In this document: positions 37,722 to 47,577 of the stretch, one piece after another
Layout: each line of letters opens with the position of its first letter
How positions within the stretch are numbered: the stretch's first letter is position 1
Source of the DNA: Streptomyces panaciradicis
GTDB lineage: Bacteria; Actinomycetota; Actinomycetes; Streptomycetales; Streptomycetaceae
DNA: 64,000 nt
Assembly: GCF_023516615.1 (NCBI RefSeq)
Contig: NZ_JAMGBF010000037.1
Span: 1-64,000 of the forward strand
Direction of reading: 5' to 3'
Position numbers and translations under genes: made by a program
Notes under the pieces: generated by a model
The model's input: only the letters and a program-made list of their open reading frames with translations
Databases searched by the model: none
Told to the model about the DNA's origin: nothing

Positions 37722-39071
37722 TCAACCTCTCAGATAGGTGTGGACTACGGAGGCAATGGCGGTACCGAGTGGGATGGGTACCGCATTGCCGATCTGCCGC
37801 GCGATGTCGGTCTTTGAGCCGCACCAACGGAAACCGAGCGGAAAACCTTGGATCCGAGCGGCCTCGTAATGAGTGATGGGACGCGCAGCAACGGGGTGCA
37901 GGTAACGACCCTTTTCGGGCTTGAAGAATTCAGTGCGAATGGTCACCGAGGGCTCGCCCAGGCGAAGCCGACCCATGACGTCACCCGTACCCGTGTTGTG
38001 ATTGTCCCAGCTCTCGGTCGACAGATACTTCACGGGAGTCGACACGCCGGATGGTTTGGACGTTTCAAAGATTCGAATCTCTCCGTCGCGGTCTACCGTG
38101 TACCACTTGCCGCGCAAGTCTTTGCGGTTGCCGCCTTCGGGGATGGCTTTATAGCGGGCCATTGAGAGAGGCTCTGGGTTGCGGCCGAAGTGAAGGTCGG
38201 TAGTCGTGAAAATCCCGGGGACGCGTGCATCTACGTCGGGAATATATTCTTTGCTGTCAGGGAGTTCGGTGCCTCGCAGTGCGAGCTGTGCTGATTCTTC
38301 GAATACTTCGTCGACCGCCTGCCAGTACAAGGGCATCGCGTCAATTCCGTCGAGTGGCTGAGCCCGGCCGGCGCTGCCGCGCCTGATACGACGGAAATGT
38401 GTCGTCGTGGGGTATTTCATGATGCGCCCATCGGCAAGGTCCTTGCGGACGCCAATCACAATGGCGCGGCGACGCGCTTGAACCGCACCATAGTCGGCTG
38501 CGTTGAGAAGATAGCGCTTGTATTTCTTCTCTTCCGCCTCTCCCGGCTCATGGCCTGGGGGATCGACCAATCGATATTCGGACAGTCGGCCACCCTCTTC
38601 TACTTCACGGAGAAGGTTGAGGAATTCGTCCGATTTGAGGAATCGATCGACATTTTCAATGACGAAAACTTTCGGGCGGATTTTCGCGACGATGCGAACG
38701 TATTCCTCCCACAATCGATTGCGTTCGGCTCCTTTCTTGTGGCGATTAAGGGCGGAAAATCCTTGGCATGGCGGCCCCCCGACCACTACGTCGGCATGGA
38801 GCGCCTCCTCTGTCGGCTTCCACTCCTCGATGTCCTCGAGGTGGACGCGGGCAGGAGGCAGCCCGCTCTCTGATTTGCTCCCGAAGTTCACCGCGTACGT
38901 GGCCGCCGCAGCGAGATCGTGCTCGACTGCCGCGACACTGCGGAAGACGGGTCCGCCGTCCTCCGCCCCCTCCGGACGAAACTCGTGAAACCCCTGAGTG
39001 AAGCCGCCGCATCCACTGAAAAGATCAAGGACAGTGACGGGCTCGAGTGCGAGGGGGCGGGGCGTGCTCAT
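37722..39071 (-). CDS. DNA (cytosine-5) methyltransferase
   Basis: A 449-aa complete C5 methyltransferase. Motif I LDLFSGCGGFTQGF binds SAM; motif IV GGPPCQGFSALNR has catalytic Cys102; motif VI is VFVIENVD; motif VIII contains QARRRAIVIG; motifs IX-X are ARIQGFPLGFRW and ARQIGNAVPIPLG. The target-recognition region lies about residues 250-370; its specificity cannot be predicted. It is the last gene of the island in transcription order, 9 bp after the DUF6339-methyltransferase fusion gene. It presumably protects host DNA from the associated nuclease genes. Confidence 0.95.
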   Translation of the reverse strand: MSTPRPLALEPVTVLDLFSGCGGFTQGFHEFRPEGAEDGGPVFRSVAAVEHDLAAAATYAVNFGSKSESGLPPARVHLEDIEEWKPTEEALHADVVVGGPPCQGFSALNRHKKGAERNRLWEEYVRIVAKIRPKVFVIENVDRFLKSDEFLNLLREVEEGGRLSEYRLVDPPGHEPGEAEEKKYKRYLLNAADYGAVQARRRAIVIGVRKDLADGRIMKYPTTTHFRRIRRGSAGRAQPLDGIDAMPLYWQAVDEVFEESAQLALRGTELPDSKEYIPDVDARVPGIFTTTDLHFGRNPEPLSMARYKAIPEGGNRKDLRGKWYTVDRDGEIRIFETSKPSGVSTPVKYLSTESWDNHNTGTGDVMGRLRLGEPSVTIRTEFFKPEKGRYLHPVAARPITHYEAARIQGFPLGFRWCGSKTDIARQIGNAVPIPLGTAIASVVHTYLRG

Positions 39072-39080
39072 GAGGGGATC

Positions 39081-40853
39081 TTAGCCGCGCAGGGCGGCCG
39101 AGATGGAGCGGCCGATGGCAGTCGCGAGGGGTGGTGGCATCGCATGACCGATCTGACGGTACCTGGACGTCTTTCCGCCGGCGAACCTCCATTCCTCGGG
39201 GATCGCTTGGATCAACGAGGCCTGTCCGACTGTCAGCTTGGGCAGGCCGTCGGTCGGAAAGTCTTCTCCCGGGGGCTCGTCACCGAGGCTGTTGCCATTT
39301 ACACCCAGCGTGGCCCACGCGTTCTTGGTGCCAGTGGGACCGAGATCGGCCCCTCCGCGACGATCGGAGCCGCCTACGAGAGCGGGGGCGATTCGGTCGG
39401 CGCCTTTGATCCAGCGTTCTGCGCCCGGCCATCCGTGCGCCGACATGGAGGGTCCGAGAACTTGGCCTACGGACGGTGGTGGCGCCTCGTGCGGCTCGGG
39501 CCAGGAGAAGCGGGAGAAGTACGGCGCCTGCAGAGCGACCAGGAAGCCACTGCTGCGATTCTGCGGCACGCCGAAGTCGGCGGCGTTGAGGACTCGCCAA
39601 CTCCAGTTGTAACCGGCCTCCCTGAGTTCGGCCTCGATCCACGCGCGGTCGGACGCGAAGGCCGGGTTCTCGACCAGGTCCGGCACATTTTCCAAGACCA
39701 CTGCCTTGGGGAGGATGGCACGTACCAGTGCTACGGCGGCTCTGAGGACAGCACGCTCCTCCGCATCCTCTGCTCGGCCGACGCTGGCAGGTGACTTCAC
39801 TCTGGGGAGTCCACCGCTGACCAGATCGACTCCAACAATATCGGGGCGCTCGCCGGGGTGGAAATGTTCGATGTCGATACAGACCACGTCCCACTCGGGC
39901 CGATTCAGATCAATCGTGAAGCAGGCATCGGCTTTGTTGTCGATGAGCAGGACGGGGTCGAATCCGGCTCGTTCCAGTCCGAGTGCCTGGGCTCCGGCCC
40001 CGGCGCAGATTTCCACCGAGCGAAACCGACGCGGCTCGATCGTCTCCGGCGGCGTGAGCCCGGGTACTGGGGTCTGCTCCGCAGATGACGCAGAAGCCGA
40101 CATCGCCCGCTGCGCATTGACGGACTCGGCGGCTACAGCGCGTAGTTCCTGATCCAGTGCCTGCTCCTCGATGCCGTCGAAGAGTACGAAAGGGGCGAGC
40201 CGCAACAACCTCTTGAGGAAGTCGCGCAGTGTCTCACGCTCGTTCAGACCGGACAGATCGAGATCTTTCCAGACGCGGAGAATGGCTCGCACCATGTGCG
40301 GACTACCGCCGAGCGCCGCTCGGCGGGCGTAGATCTGGTCGAACGCAGCCTCACCGAGAATCTTGAGAGCGCCGTACGGATCAGTGGACTCGGAAGAACG
40401 AACAAGCTGGGCCCGCCACCACATCCGACCGAACACGTGCCGTGTCAGGTCGGTGCCGAGGACACGGTCTTTGGGTGGCAGTGGATAGCGCCAGAAGGCC
40501 ACATCCGGAAGCAGCACGAGTGCGAGGAAGGCCCAGACGTCCCGTGAGGCCGCCTCGGCCGGCACCATGCCCATTTCGGAGTGCAGCAGAGCGGCGAGCC
40601 GAAGGTCGAAGTCCGCATTGCGGGCCCGATCGGACTCGTCCGGGAAGCCGGCCTGTTTGGCTAGGTCCACCACCCCCACACGCAACTCTTGAAGCTGCGC
40701 CGAGGAGATGCGGTCACCACCGGTGGCGACGAAGACCGCAGAGCCGTGGGTAGTAGCCACTCGACTCGTGAGGTCGGCGATGGTCAGGTGCCTGTACTCG
40801 TCGAAGAGCGGTCTTGCCTGCTCGGGCAGCAGCCTGGGGTAGAGGAAGCTCAT
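39081..40853 (-). CDS. DUF6339-like domain fused to a catalytically altered cytosine-methyltransferase fold
   Basis: A 590-aa two-part protein. Residues 1-245 are helical and match what I recall of DUF6339 (LYPRLLPEQARPLFDEY, VWAFLALVLLPDVAFWRY, FGRMWWRAQL). Residues ~278-590 are a C5-methyltransferase fold: motif I VEICAGAGAQALGLERAGF, motif VI VVLENVPDLV, and motif X YRQIGHAMPPPLA. Motif IV, normally GGPPCQ, reads GGLPRV: Arg351 (codon AGA, 39801-39803) replaces the catalytic Cys, so methyl transfer is not expected. SAM binding or DNA recognition may remain. The start overlaps the stop of the 298-aa gene as TGATG. Confidence 0.85.
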   Translation of the reverse strand: MSFLYPRLLPEQARPLFDEYRHLTIADLTSRVATTHGSAVFVATGGDRISSAQLQELRVGVVDLAKQAGFPDESDRARNADFDLRLAALLHSEMGMVPAEAASRDVWAFLALVLLPDVAFWRYPLPPKDRVLGTDLTRHVFGRMWWRAQLVRSSESTDPYGALKILGEAAFDQIYARRAALGGSPHMVRAILRVWKDLDLSGLNERETLRDFLKRLLRLAPFVLFDGIEEQALDQELRAVAAESVNAQRAMSASASSAEQTPVPGLTPPETIEPRRFRSVEICAGAGAQALGLERAGFDPVLLIDNKADACFTIDLNRPEWDVVCIDIEHFHPGERPDIVGVDLVSGGLPRVKSPASVGRAEDAEERAVLRAAVALVRAILPKAVVLENVPDLVENPAFASDRAWIEAELREAGYNWSWRVLNAADFGVPQNRSSGFLVALQAPYFSRFSWPEPHEAPPPSVGQVLGPSMSAHGWPGAERWIKGADRIAPALVGGSDRRGGADLGPTGTKNAWATLGVNGNSLGDEPPGEDFPTDGLPKLTVGQASLIQAIPEEWRFAGGKTSRYRQIGHAMPPPLATAIGRSISAALRG

Positions 40854-41749
40854 CAGGACACCTCGAAGATTTTGACCGCCGCCTGCAGATCCGAGGCGAA
40901 CAGAGCTGGCGACTGCCGTTGGCGCAAACGGATGTCGGCGATCGATTGCCCGGGGAAGAGCTGGTCGAACAGGCTCAGCATGGTGGCGCCCAACGAGCCC
41001 ACGGGGAAGTCGGAGTCTTCCGCGAAGTCGTCGTGGCTGAGCGCGTGTTCGATCATGACTCTCGCTGCGTCCGCATAGACGGCAGAGAGCACGATTCGAT
41101 CCACAGGGCGTGGTTTTGCGGCGTTCTCGAACGCGGTGGTAGTAACTGTGTTCTTCGCATTGACGAGAAGGAGCAGCGAGCCCATCGTGGCGCTCTCCAG
41201 GCTTCCATTGATCTGCAGGTGCCAGGCCGCATGATCAGGGAAGGACGTCAGTGCAAAGTCGATCACGGCCATGGGGAACTGTGGCGCGTCGCCCTGCAGG
41301 CGCAGGAACTTGCGGTCACTCCACAACACGGAGCCCGCTCGCCTGGGAGAGGACGGCCGGACATCGTTCCGTCGCTCGGCCAGGACGAGTGCGGTGTCGA
41401 GCATGAGCAACCCGCCCAGATCGGCGCCTGGGAGTCGAAACTCGAGTTCCACGGTGCAGGTACCACGGTCGGTCAGGCGCATGTGGCGAGCCGGTCCACT
41501 GAGGTTCGACCCGGTGGCCGTCCACACGGCCGCGAGTACGAGTGCTGTGTCAGTTGGCAGACCTGCTTGGGCACGTGCCCGGTCCAGGTCGACCCGGACG
41601 AGCCTGCGGAGGTGCAGGTCCATCTGGTAGTCCCAGTCCGGTAGGGCCTCGGGCAGCTCAATGTCGCCGTCCGCTGTGACGAGTTGCCATGCCTCGGCGG
41701 TGGCCACGTCCTCGGAGGGGACGCGATAAGGAAGAACGCGTCGAGTCAC
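40853..41749 (-). CDS. Unrecognised 298-aa island protein
   Basis: A soluble protein with no signal peptide or membrane helix and no motif I recognise. It opens MTRRVLPYRVPSEDVATAEA, has a mixed alpha/beta middle (CTVELEFRLPGADLGGLLMLD) and a helical C-terminus (IRLRQRQSPALFASDLQAAVKIFEVS). The start overlaps the GHKL ATPase gene end by 4 bp, and its stop overlaps the next gene's start, so it is made as part of the same operon. Tight coupling between the ATPase and the methyltransferase-like protein suggests a bridging or specificity role; that is inference. Confidence 0.7.
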   Translation of the reverse strand: MTRRVLPYRVPSEDVATAEAWQLVTADGDIELPEALPDWDYQMDLHLRRLVRVDLDRARAQAGLPTDTALVLAAVWTATGSNLSGPARHMRLTDRGTCTVELEFRLPGADLGGLLMLDTALVLAERRNDVRPSSPRRAGSVLWSDRKFLRLQGDAPQFPMAVIDFALTSFPDHAAWHLQINGSLESATMGSLLLLVNAKNTVTTTAFENAAKPRPVDRIVLSAVYADAARVMIEHALSHDDFAEDSDFPVGSLGATMLSLFDQLFPGQSIADIRLRQRQSPALFASDLQAAVKIFEVS

Positions 41750-43719
41750 GATGTCTTCACCGCCTCGACCCTGACACCGATCTCGGTCATGGTGTCGGGA
41801 GCCGGCCTGACAAGAGCCCGCCAGACCGATTCACCGCCGTCGATTACGCAGGACTCGGATGTGTGCAGGTAGCCGGTGCCGTCCTCCCATCCGATCAGGA
41901 CGGGCTTGCTTGCTCCGATGGGCGGATCCGTCTCACGGCCTCCGGTGCCGGGAAGAGTGACGGCCAGATCGATTCGGACCTGCTGCGGTCCGGGAACAGG
42001 CAGCCGGAACTCCTGGACGAGTACGGATTCATTGCCGCGGTCGTCGTAATAGGGCTCGCCGACGTACTGCACCCGGGGGCGTTGACGTGGTCCGGTACTG
42101 CTTGTTCCGGATGAAGGCGGGAACGAGTTGGCGTTGCCGTCGTATTCGCCGAAGCCGGCCGCCTTGCCCTTGGTGGACGGTGTGGGCAAGGGACGGCCTG
42201 TGGACGAACGGGGTGCCGCATTCTCGGCGTCGTCGGGCCTCGAGGCGCGCATGCTGGTGCCGCCGGGCTTCGCGTAGGACGTGGCTCCGCCGATTCCCCA
42301 CGCGCCACCGACGAGCCCTGAGAAGAGTGAACTGGCCGCGCCCAGAGCGACGTTACTCGCCCCGGCGCGGGCGCCGCCTCCGAGAGAGAGCAAATTGTTC
42401 AGCTCATCGTGGATTCGACGGAAGGTGGTCTGAACGAATGTGCTCTCAGGCCGTACGAGCGACTGTGGGTTCCAGGCATCGTGCGTGGGTGGTTCGGCCT
42501 TCGCATAAGTGTCGTCCATGGCTTCGTCGGCCCGGAAGACTCCCGCGTATCCTTGGTTAACGCTTGGGGGCTTCGGACCGGCGTGGTACGTGACAACAAG
42601 CTCTGCCGGCCGCATCAGACACACGTGATGGACGACATCCTCGATGTCGAGCAGGAGCGATGCCCGTGTCGGTTCCAACGGTGGCATGATCCGCTTCACG
42701 AGTCCGAGACGCCCCAGATACCGCTTGGGTTTCAGGCAGTGCAAGTCTCTGCCGTCCGGGCCCGCCATCGACTCGTAGGCGGCGACGAACATATTGAGAG
42801 GACGTGTCTCCCGAGGGTCGGGAACGGAGTGCTCGATGCCATCGCAGGTCACGGTGAACCTCATGGCGGCCTGTTTACCGTCGACAGAAATCATCTTCGG
42901 CCAGAGGTGCCATGTGATGGTCTCTGCAAGGTAGCGGGCTGCCTCGGGTGCAGGAAGGTCGTCAAGGTCCGGCTCGATGACGAGGACCGTCGTACCAGTC
43001 TCTTCCGCGCCGAAAGGTCTGAGACCCAGACGCTGAGCTGCCGTTTCGGCCTCTCGACCCACCAGGGGCTCGACAACCGCACGCGATGTATTGCCCCACC
43101 AGTGCCGACCCGTGTAGCGGCGACTCTCACTGGATTTACCGGCCACATAGCTCTTCCAGAGAGCGCAGCCGATGAGCCGGGTTTCGTAGCCTCCTTCAGC
43201 CGTGCGGCAGCGGGAGTGAACAAGGATGGAGCCGGACTTGGACAGCAGATAGAAGATGCCCTTTCCGAAACCGTAAGTCCCTCCACCCAAGTCGGTGTCT
43301 CGTGGTTCGCCTATGTTGCGGATGAATGAGACGAAGTCCCGGTCGGCGCCCACGGCATCGTCTGCGCGAGTCGGTCCTCCAAGGCCTCGGGTACCGCGAT
43401 CCGAGACGGCCAGAACCCGGACCGGGCCGCGCCTCAGAGCGTCGTACAGGGGGAAGGTCTCCGTGCCCGAGGGGGCGCCGTTGAGAAGCAGTTCTCTCCA
43501 TGCACTCATGTATGCCGGACCGACAGTCCACATGTCGATTCGGAAGTCCACCGGCGAAGGGGACCGTACGAGACGGGCGTCCCAGCTGTTCTGAGCAGAC
43601 TCGCGCACCAGGATGGTGAGCAGATCGAGTTCCGGACGACCGAGTTGGTTGCGGATTCCTTCGGCGGCGCTCGCGCCCTCCGGGGGATAGGGCTGCGAGT
43701 ACCAGCGTGGCGCCGTCAT
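41746..43719 (-). CDS. MutL/MORC-like GHKL ATPase
   Basis: A 657-aa protein. N box ILVRESAQNSWDAR (Glu40, Asn44, Asp47), G1 motif SDRGTRGLG (Asp107) and G2 motif GGGTYGFGKG (Gly146-Gly154) form a Bergerat ATP site. This is the type found in bacterial MORC-like proteins of restriction-linked loci. A second domain with an S5-like fold follows to about residue 390. Then comes a Gly/Ala/Ser-rich linker (about 440-530) and a C-terminal beta-rich domain. It likely acts as an ATP-gated clamp. It overlaps both neighbouring genes by 4 bp. Confidence 0.9.
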   Translation of the reverse strand: MTAPRWYSQPYPPEGASAAEGIRNQLGRPELDLLTILVRESAQNSWDARLVRSPSPVDFRIDMWTVGPAYMSAWRELLLNGAPSGTETFPLYDALRRGPVRVLAVSDRGTRGLGGPTRADDAVGADRDFVSFIRNIGEPRDTDLGGGTYGFGKGIFYLLSKSGSILVHSRCRTAEGGYETRLIGCALWKSYVAGKSSESRRYTGRHWWGNTSRAVVEPLVGREAETAAQRLGLRPFGAEETGTTVLVIEPDLDDLPAPEAARYLAETITWHLWPKMISVDGKQAAMRFTVTCDGIEHSVPDPRETRPLNMFVAAYESMAGPDGRDLHCLKPKRYLGRLGLVKRIMPPLEPTRASLLLDIEDVVHHVCLMRPAELVVTYHAGPKPPSVNQGYAGVFRADEAMDDTYAKAEPPTHDAWNPQSLVRPESTFVQTTFRRIHDELNNLLSLGGGARAGASNVALGAASSLFSGLVGGAWGIGGATSYAKPGGTSMRASRPDDAENAAPRSSTGRPLPTPSTKGKAAGFGEYDGNANSFPPSSGTSSTGPRQRPRVQYVGEPYYDDRGNESVLVQEFRLPVPGPQQVRIDLAVTLPGTGGRETDPPIGASKPVLIGWEDGTGYLHTSESCVIDGGESVWRALVRPAPDTMTEIGVRVEAVKTS

Positions 43720-44741
43720 ACGGACTCCTCGATCATTTTCTTGATCAAGTGGGCCACTTCCTCGGACGTGAGCGAGGCGGGAGTCTCACTGGACAGATCT
43801 ATGGTGTATTCGACATCCAGTATCGAGACAGGCACACCGGCTGCGCCGAGTTCCTCGGTCGTCAGCCCGGGGAAATCAGCATCGACCCTGTACCAACGCT
43901 CCTCGCTGATGACGAAGCGCACATCGCGATAGTGATCGGCGTCCGAAGAGTTGTATCCGGCCGCCGCGAGGAGGTCGAGCAAGGTTCGTTCGTCGTCGCA
44001 GAGCCGAAGTGTCTCTTCAATCAAGTCCACGAAACCGGCACCCGCCTCGTCCCCGGCCGCGCGTTGCAGGCGGAACCATGCCAGACAGAGAGTTCCACCC
44101 TGCGGCGCCTCAAGCTGGTCAAGTCCGTGAATGCGTGGTCTTCTCCCTTCGCTTGCTGTGGTCGCCTTGACTTCGACGGCGGTCTTGCCGGCCGTGAAGT
44201 CATGACGGTGCCTCTCGGGCCCACGCCAGAGGCGGTGCGCGCTGGAGTCTTTCTGAAGGAGTCGACGGAGTACGAGCAACTCGCCGTACATGCCAGCCAG
44301 TTGGTCGGGGCCCAGTACTGTTCCGTGCGCTCGGAAAAGGGCCTTCCACCGGTCCAGAACGCGGTACATCGCCTTCACCGGATTTTCGGGAAGCTCCCGC
44401 GCCGCGCCCAAAACATCCACACACAGCTCCGTGAACAAATCGTTGAGGTCTGTACGCAGACAGGCGAGATCGGCGTACGTCTGGTAGGCCTCCTCGTCCT
44501 CGAGAGCTCGTTTGTGCAGGCGGAGCACGGGTCCGTCGAGCCCAGGCCGCACTTTGCGGTGAGCGTGAATCGGTACCAACAGGTGGCGATGTCCATCGTG
44601 GTCGACGGCCAATGCCAAGGCTCCATTGCTGCTGTCGACAGGCAACTGCGAGACACGCAGGCTTCGTTCACCCGTAGTCTGCTCGGCAGCGAGTGCCGTC
44701 CAGCGATCCTCGACGACCGTGCCGAGCGCATCCTTGTTCAT
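43716..44741 (-). CDS. DUF4420 PD-(D/E)XK nuclease-like protein
   Basis: A 341-aa protein starting MNKDALGTVVEDRW. The nuclease core is visible: Glu154 in AGMYGELLVLRRL, Asp181 in HRHDFTAG and Glu190-Val-Lys192 in TAVEVKATT. This E...D...ExK order is the PD-(D/E)XK site. It is expected to be the DNA-cutting subunit of the system. The start at 44741 overlaps the Z1 gene stop (44738), and the end overlaps the GHKL gene start, showing strict coupling. Confidence 0.9.
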   Translation of the reverse strand: MNKDALGTVVEDRWTALAAEQTTGERSLRVSQLPVDSSNGALALAVDHDGHRHLLVPIHAHRKVRPGLDGPVLRLHKRALEDEEAYQTYADLACLRTDLNDLFTELCVDVLGAARELPENPVKAMYRVLDRWKALFRAHGTVLGPDQLAGMYGELLVLRRLLQKDSSAHRLWRGPERHRHDFTAGKTAVEVKATTASEGRRPRIHGLDQLEAPQGGTLCLAWFRLQRAAGDEAGAGFVDLIEETLRLCDDERTLLDLLAAAGYNSSDADHYRDVRFVISEERWYRVDADFPGLTTEELGAAGVPVSILDVEYTIDLSSETPASLTSEEVAHLIKKMIEESV

Positions 44742-47296
44742 GCGTCCTCGCTGTCGAGAGGACTGTAGTCCTCGTCCTCGATCCTGACGTTGGACAGGTC
44801 GGCGGAGATGTAGTTCTCCACAGTGCTGTCCGCTTCCCACGGTTCAGGGAAGACGAGGCCGACACCGATCACGTGGTCCTCCGCGTTCAGAGGCGCACGA
44901 AGCTTTTTCGACGGACTTGGCTCGGACACCTTGTCGATGGGATACAGGACGAGCAGACCTGTGTCCGGAAGCTTGTCACGGCGCATGTCCATGATGCCTT
45001 TTTCGGTCAACTTACCGGTGTCGCCGTCGAGATCAATTGCAGCATCACGACGGCTCATGAGGGTCTTGATGTCCGCGAAGTCATGGTCGGGATTGGTTAC
45101 TGCGAGGCGGGCACGAGAATTCAGCCCCACAACGACATTGGGGACGAACTCGTAGTCCTCCCCCTTGCCTCGAGGGTTGCCGACGATCGCGACATTCCAT
45201 CGCTTGAGTGAGTCTGCTGCCGATACTCGCTTCCGAATATAGCCAACAATCAAATCGGCGTCGTTCTCCGGAGATTTCTCGTGGAACTTGTATTTCTCCA
45301 GGAATGAGATCACCACGTCGTGCGGCACATCACGGAAGACATATCGGCCGTCTGCGGAGCGATCCTCCACCCTGACCGCGTTCGCAAGAGAGGCAGTCAC
45401 AAGAGCACGCGCAGCGTCGGTGTTGCCGCGCAGCCAATCCGCGTTGGTGTGGAAGTAGTGGGTCTGGACCCGCTTGCCGCCGTAGGACGCGGCCGCTCGA
45501 ACGGCACCGCGCATCTTGGCTGCCGCAGTCACCCGCAGCGCGGGGTGGGTCCGCAGACGCACGGCGAAGGTGAGAGGCGTCTCGTCCTCGGTCATGTAGA
45601 TGTCGATGTCACGCCGCATTTCGGTCTCAACGGTGGCCAGATGACGGAACCACTCGGCCAACTCGTCGGTCATCCAAATACGGGGCAGATCGGCGTAACC
45701 ACCTCGAAAACCGAACCAGCGGCCCATCTGGAGGAGTGTGTCGTAAGCAGAGACGGCTCGGACGAAGTAGCTGACTGACAGCCCTTCCAGTGTCAGGCCG
45801 CGCGAAAGGGTGTTGCCGCCCACGGCGATTGCCACGACTGGACCGTTCTCGTAGTCGAGACGATCCTCGCTACTGGAGTTGTCCATGATGACGCGGCAGC
45901 TGTCGAGGACTCCTCGCAGCTCGGGTACCAGGTCGTCGAAGGCCACCTTCGACTCTTCGAAGTCCTCGGCCGGAACTCGAGCAGTCTCCTGTTCCCATAG
46001 GTCACGGAGGCCGGCTATGAACCCGGGATCCGTCAAGGATCGTGCCGCCTTGTCGCGCAGGTGCTCCAGAGGCCTCTTGAAACTGTTGTGAACGGAGGTG
46101 TTGACGCTCGTGTGGATCAGCATCGTGCTGTGCGGGTTGCCTGTGCCACGTACACGCCTCGCGGCGGTGACCAACCAGAAGTACTCTATTGCTCGGCGCA
46201 GGGTGTCGGTAATGACGGGCTCGAAGCCTTCGACGTCGGCCTTCGTGGTGGGGCGTACGAGTGGTACGTCCTCTTCGGGAACCGACCTGATCATGTCGTG
46301 GCCATCGTCCACCTGCTCAGGGTCTTCACCGTCGAGCGCGTAGCGCCCGAACAAGACCTCGGTGCCGAAGTGACCATGCGGCTTCGGCAGATTGACCACG
46401 AAGTGCTCGGGGTACAGGTCCTTCGCGCTCGGGTCGATCAGCAGGTTCGCGAATGGTGAAGCCGTGTACCCGACATATGCGCACCTCGGTAGGGAACCCA
46501 TGATGTCAAGAATCAGTGGGTTGATGGATTTCGTCGCCACTGTGGCCTGATCGGCCTCGTCGTCGATGATCAGTGCGGGGCAGTCCTCAAGATAGTCGGA
46601 CGCCTTCTCGAGCCATCGGGCGAGTTTGCGCAGCACCGTCGCGTTCTTCTTCACCACGCACAGGACCCGCGTCTTGTTGCTCTTCCCGAAGTACGAAGCC
46701 GGGTTCTCCTGCGGGGTGAAATCCTTCTCCAGGCCGGTGAGTTGGGACCACATGGAGGGGTTGGGCTCAACAAGTTGCTGTACCAGGCGGGCCTGGGTCT
46801 GGCGGCGCAGACCGTTGTGAATGCCTGCGAGGACGATGAACAACTTGTATCCGCGGTCGGCGGCCTTGGCCATGACCGACGTGAAGTTGGTCGTCTTGCC
46901 GGACTGCACATAGCCGACCACAAGGCCTCGGGTGGAGAACGCTTTTTCTTTCGGATGATTCAGTAGCGAGACGACTCGAGTGGAGGAGTCGTCCAGACTG
47001 TTGATGGCAGGGTCCTGAGGCCACCCGTCCTTGCGAAGCAGGTCGACAACTGCCGGCCAGCATTTGTCCTTGGCCTGAGGGCCTGTGTACCAGGTGTCGC
47101 GGCCATCCGTGACCACCGCGTGTGGTTCGTCCATCTCCCTGATGCGTATGGTCTGCTGCTCGTGACGCTCCCGTATCCGTTCGACGATGTCCTGACTGAC
47201 ACCGAGCTGTTCCAGGCGCTTGACCGCTTCCGAAGGAGGAAACCCTTCCAGGAGCGCCTTGAACGTTTCGTACATACCATCGAATTCATCGGACAT
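44738..47296 (-). CDS. Z1 domain ATPase (SF2 helicase-like)
   Basis: An 852-aa protein. Walker A GYVQSGKTTNFTSV (Lys134), Walker B LIIDDEADQAT (Asp245-Glu247), a motif III-like YVGYTASPFANLL, and motif VI QMGRWFGFRGG form the helicase-like motor. The central Z1 domain contains IAVGGNTLSRGLTLEGL. The C-terminal ~250 residues vary among relatives. The start at 47296 (MSDEFDGMYETF) fits the family; longer frames add only Pro/Gly-rich sequence. It heads the coupled operon and presumably moves on or remodels DNA with the GHKL and nuclease subunits. Confidence 0.9.
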   Translation of the reverse strand: MSDEFDGMYETFKALLEGFPPSEAVKRLEQLGVSQDIVERIRERHEQQTIRIREMDEPHAVVTDGRDTWYTGPQAKDKCWPAVVDLLRKDGWPQDPAINSLDDSSTRVVSLLNHPKEKAFSTRGLVVGYVQSGKTTNFTSVMAKAADRGYKLFIVLAGIHNGLRRQTQARLVQQLVEPNPSMWSQLTGLEKDFTPQENPASYFGKSNKTRVLCVVKKNATVLRKLARWLEKASDYLEDCPALIIDDEADQATVATKSINPLILDIMGSLPRCAYVGYTASPFANLLIDPSAKDLYPEHFVVNLPKPHGHFGTEVLFGRYALDGEDPEQVDDGHDMIRSVPEEDVPLVRPTTKADVEGFEPVITDTLRRAIEYFWLVTAARRVRGTGNPHSTMLIHTSVNTSVHNSFKRPLEHLRDKAARSLTDPGFIAGLRDLWEQETARVPAEDFEESKVAFDDLVPELRGVLDSCRVIMDNSSSEDRLDYENGPVVAIAVGGNTLSRGLTLEGLSVSYFVRAVSAYDTLLQMGRWFGFRGGYADLPRIWMTDELAEWFRHLATVETEMRRDIDIYMTEDETPLTFAVRLRTHPALRVTAAAKMRGAVRAAASYGGKRVQTHYFHTNADWLRGNTDAARALVTASLANAVRVEDRSADGRYVFRDVPHDVVISFLEKYKFHEKSPENDADLIVGYIRKRVSAADSLKRWNVAIVGNPRGKGEDYEFVPNVVVGLNSRARLAVTNPDHDFADIKTLMSRRDAAIDLDGDTGKLTEKGIMDMRRDKLPDTGLLVLYPIDKVSEPSPSKKLRAPLNAEDHVIGVGLVFPEPWEADSTVENYISADLSNVRIEDEDYSPLDSEDA

Positions 47297-47577
47297 GAGG
47301 CGCCCGTTCCCCGTTCCACTCACCCGGCCAGTCGACTCACCGGGCCTGCCCGAATCAGTGGATGGCTCCGTGAAGGGCACAGGCACCTTGGCGAGCGCCG
47401 GCACGCCACTGCCATATGACGTCTACACACTATTGGCTGAGATAGACGTGGATACAGGGAACCAATACAACGATCAATCATCACCTCGTGGGTGAGTAGA
47501 TCCGCGGTACATGAGTGCCTCGGCCGACGTGGCCCCAGGCGCGCGTGGTCACCGGGATCGGGCATCGGTGGTCGCCT
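47297..47577 (-). promoter_or_regulatory. Intergenic region between vsr and the Z1 gene
   Basis: 281 bp, richer in A/T around 47410-47510 than the flanks. It probably holds the promoter of the Z1-to-methyltransferase operon. No repressor (C-protein) gene or clear C-box is seen. Confidence 0.4.
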
